This document shows positions 6,304-7,268 of a DNA stretch of 7,268 nucleotides, piece after piece. The position numbers were made by a program, and so were the translations under genes. The stretch covers positions 1 to 7,268 of the forward strand of contig JANYHQ010000210.1 in assembly GCA_025358985.1 (NCBI GenBank), written 5' to 3'. The notes beneath the pieces are model-generated. The model worked only from the letters and a program-made list of their open reading frames with translations. It was not told where the DNA came from and did not search any database. The stretch comes from Acidimicrobiales bacterium. GTDB taxonomy: Bacteria > Actinomycetota > Acidimicrobiia > Acidimicrobiales > JANYDT01. Position 1 is the stretch's first letter. Each line of letters starts with the position of its first letter.

Positions 6304-6599
6304 CGGACGCTGACAACACACCCACCAAAATCGCGCTTACATAGCGCTTACATCGCGCTGAAACCCGGCGAACGACCGTAGCGTCACGGGAGTCGCGCCC
6401 GACGTCGAGGCTCGTGTGGCACCGAATTAACGCCCACCCTGGCACTCCGAACTGCTCGACTTTGCCCGAAATGTAAGTGGTAATCGAAGCGAAACGGTCT
6501 GAGTCGACTCTGAGTGCCGATACCGATCCGACACTGGAGTGCACACGCATCTTTCGGTGGATGCGCCGGGTTGAACTTGACGACTGATTGGAGGAGTGG
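6304..6599. other. Non-coding stretch with short tandem repeats
   Basis: No frame on either strand gives protein-like sequence here; the minus-strand reading frames are Arg/Ser-rich and lack family motifs. The visible structure is an 11-base tandem repeat at 6332-6359 and a perfect 10-base palindrome GAGTCGACTC at 6501-6510. The stretch ends in a strong ribosome-binding site that belongs to the HAD-like remnant. It may be a regulatory region or decayed coding sequence. Confidence 0.4.
6332..6359. repeat. 11-base tandem repeat, about 2.5 copies
   Basis: The unit (C/A)GCGCTTACAT occurs at 6332-6342 and 6343-6353, followed by a partial copy CGCGCT at 6354-6359. The 11-base period is close to one DNA helical turn, as in repeated protein-binding sites, but two and a half copies are too few to say more. 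Confidence 0.55.
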
Positions 6600-6829
6600 A
6601 TGAGTTTCGAGGCGGTGCTCTTTGATTTATTTTAAGCGAGACGCTGTTCTGGCGGAACGGCGCGGAGCGCCTTGCCCTGTTGCTGGCCGACCAAAACACA
6701 GTCCTCGACATTGCCGCGCTCACCCATGTGTGAGCCGAAGTGAAGCGTGAAAGCGTCACGCCAAACGAGTTGGCCAGCGCCGCGACTCTTCAGCGGAGGC
6801 TCACCGCCGTTGTTGGCTGGACGCACTGA
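6600..6829 (+). pseudogene. HAD-hydrolase-like N-terminal remnant with broken motif I
   Basis: A strong GGAGGAG ribosome-binding site (6590-6596) precedes ATG 6600, and the frame begins MSFEAVLFDLF, the classic start of a haloacid-dehalogenase-superfamily hydrolase with its nucleophilic Asp at residue 9. It then hits TAA at 6633-6635. In another frame, from 6632, the sequence continues as LSETLFWRNGAERLALLLAD and later AEVKRESVTPNELASAATLQ, which could be the cap domain, but TGA stops interrupt at 6731-6733 and 6827-6829. The FDxxGT consensus lacks its GT pair, as expected from a small deletion at 6630-6633. Unlike the other breaks in this window, no single added base restores a full gene, so this looks like real decay. 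HAD identity rests mainly on the first 11 residues. Confidence 0.4.
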
Positions 6830-6847
6830 CCGTAGACGGAACGGCTC

Positions 6848-7110
6848 GTGCGGGGTGGGAGGATCCGTCACGAGCTCAGCCCCGGAAAGGGAACCCGGAA
6901 CAACCCGATCACCAATGAACTCTATGCGCGCCTACATTCGTACTTCAGCGAGAAGCAGATCATGGAGGTCTGCTTCACGGTAGGGCTGAGCAACATGATC
7001 AACCGTTTCACGCTACGTTTCTCACCGAGGTCGGCCAGCGCACGCTCGAGTCGCTCGCCCCGGCTTGCCCCCTGCGCTACCCGGACGTCGAATCGGATCA
7101 CGACGGGTAG
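6848..7110 (+). pseudogene. Carboxymuconolactone-decarboxylase-like protein, C-terminal half, frameshifted
   Basis: From about 6905 the frame reads PITNELYARLHSYFSEKQIM then EVCFTVGLSNMINRF, the second-half helices of AhpD/CMD-fold proteins (the FSE.QI.E....IG..N..NRF pattern). At 7009-7011 the frame breaks. With one C added to make TTCCACG, it continues as HATFLTEVGQRTLESLAPAC and ends PLRYPDVESDHDG at TAG 7108-7110, also family-like. The open frame without correction runs to 7216 but becomes Arg/Ser-rich after the break. The N-terminal half, which would hold the catalytic CxxH motif of peroxidase-type members, is missing: the 17 residues from the nominal GTG at 6848 are not family-like. It therefore cannot be an active enzyme of the usual type. 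It lies in the same frame as the upstream HAD-like remnant, probably by chance. Confidence 0.6.
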
Positions 7111-7196
7111 AGTTCCGTTGTCGGCGGGACTGTTCGCTCGTGCCCGAGGCCAAGCGAAGAAAGGCGTGCCGCTAACGCGGAGGAGCGGAACGAAAA

Positions 7197-7268
7197 ATGA
7201 CGACCGTATCCGTTAACGTCTCGAAGCATTCGCTGTTCATACATGTGTCGAACAGCCGCCCTCTTCAC
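7197..7268 (+). CDS. Start of an unknown gene, cut by the right edge
   Basis: ATG 7197 opens a frame that has no stop through the window edge (24 codons: MTTVSVNVSKHSLFIHVSNS and on). A GGAGGAG ribosome-binding site at 7179-7185 lies 11 bases upstream, a little far but strong. The visible residues alternate in a beta-strand-like way and match no family I know. It lies 86 bases after the corrected stop of the CMD-like remnant. Confidence 0.35.
   Translation, partial: MTTVSVNVSKHSLFIHVSNSRPLH

Noticed and set aside
5935..6321. Minus-strand Cys-containing frame (CEECKIERC) as a possible zinc or HNH protein
   Set aside because: The Cys cluster is the complement of the APH-like remnant; the rest is Arg/Gln/Pro-rich and no nuclease motif follows.
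6501..6510. Palindrome GAGTCGACTC as an operator
   Set aside because: A single 10-base palindrome is expected by chance at this scale, and no promoter elements are arranged around it.
6119..6550. Minus-strand open frame of 143 codons
   Set aside because: No motif or ribosome-binding site, and it runs antisense to the APH-like and membrane-protein remnants, which have recognisable features.

Overview
The window looks like high-GC actinobacterial chromosome. GC-rich third codon positions, a LanC-like protein of the actinobacterial CHG/CCG type and a methylsuccinyl-CoA-dehydrogenase-like flavoprotein all fit this. A member of Acidimicrobiia is my best guess, but it is inference only. I see no rRNA, tRNA, CRISPR array, transposase or integrase.

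The left half (1-3451) is a minus-strand run of three genes: an acyl-CoA dehydrogenase family gene with a long N-terminal extension (probable mcd), a LanC-like seven-repeat protein, and the first 117 codons of an acyltransferase-3 membrane protein that leaves the window. The gaps are 58 and 80 bases, so they could be one operon. A strong GC-rich stem-loop sits in the first gap, right at the LanC ribosome-binding region.

The middle (3622-5910) holds a plus-strand pair (P-loop NTPase, then a minimal nucleotidyltransferase), a convergent minus-strand gene of unknown family readable only after two frame corrections, and a plus-strand histidine phosphatase divergent from it.

The right part (5911-7268) has no intact gene of normal length. 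It carries a plus-strand series of damaged or partial genes: a small two-helix membrane protein with a frame change, an APH-kinase-like C-terminal scrap, a HAD-like N-terminal scrap with a broken first motif and internal stops, a C-terminal half of a carboxymuconolactone-decarboxylase-like protein with a frame change, and the start of an unknown gene at the right edge.

Five separate frame breaks, in four genes and on both strands, are each repaired by adding one base that duplicates a neighbour. That pattern points to undercalled short homopolymers in the sequence as much as to real gene decay, and it affects how every broken gene here should be read. I found no convincing new multi-gene system. 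The best leads are the reconstructed 166-residue orphan protein and the P-loop/nucleotidyltransferase pair.
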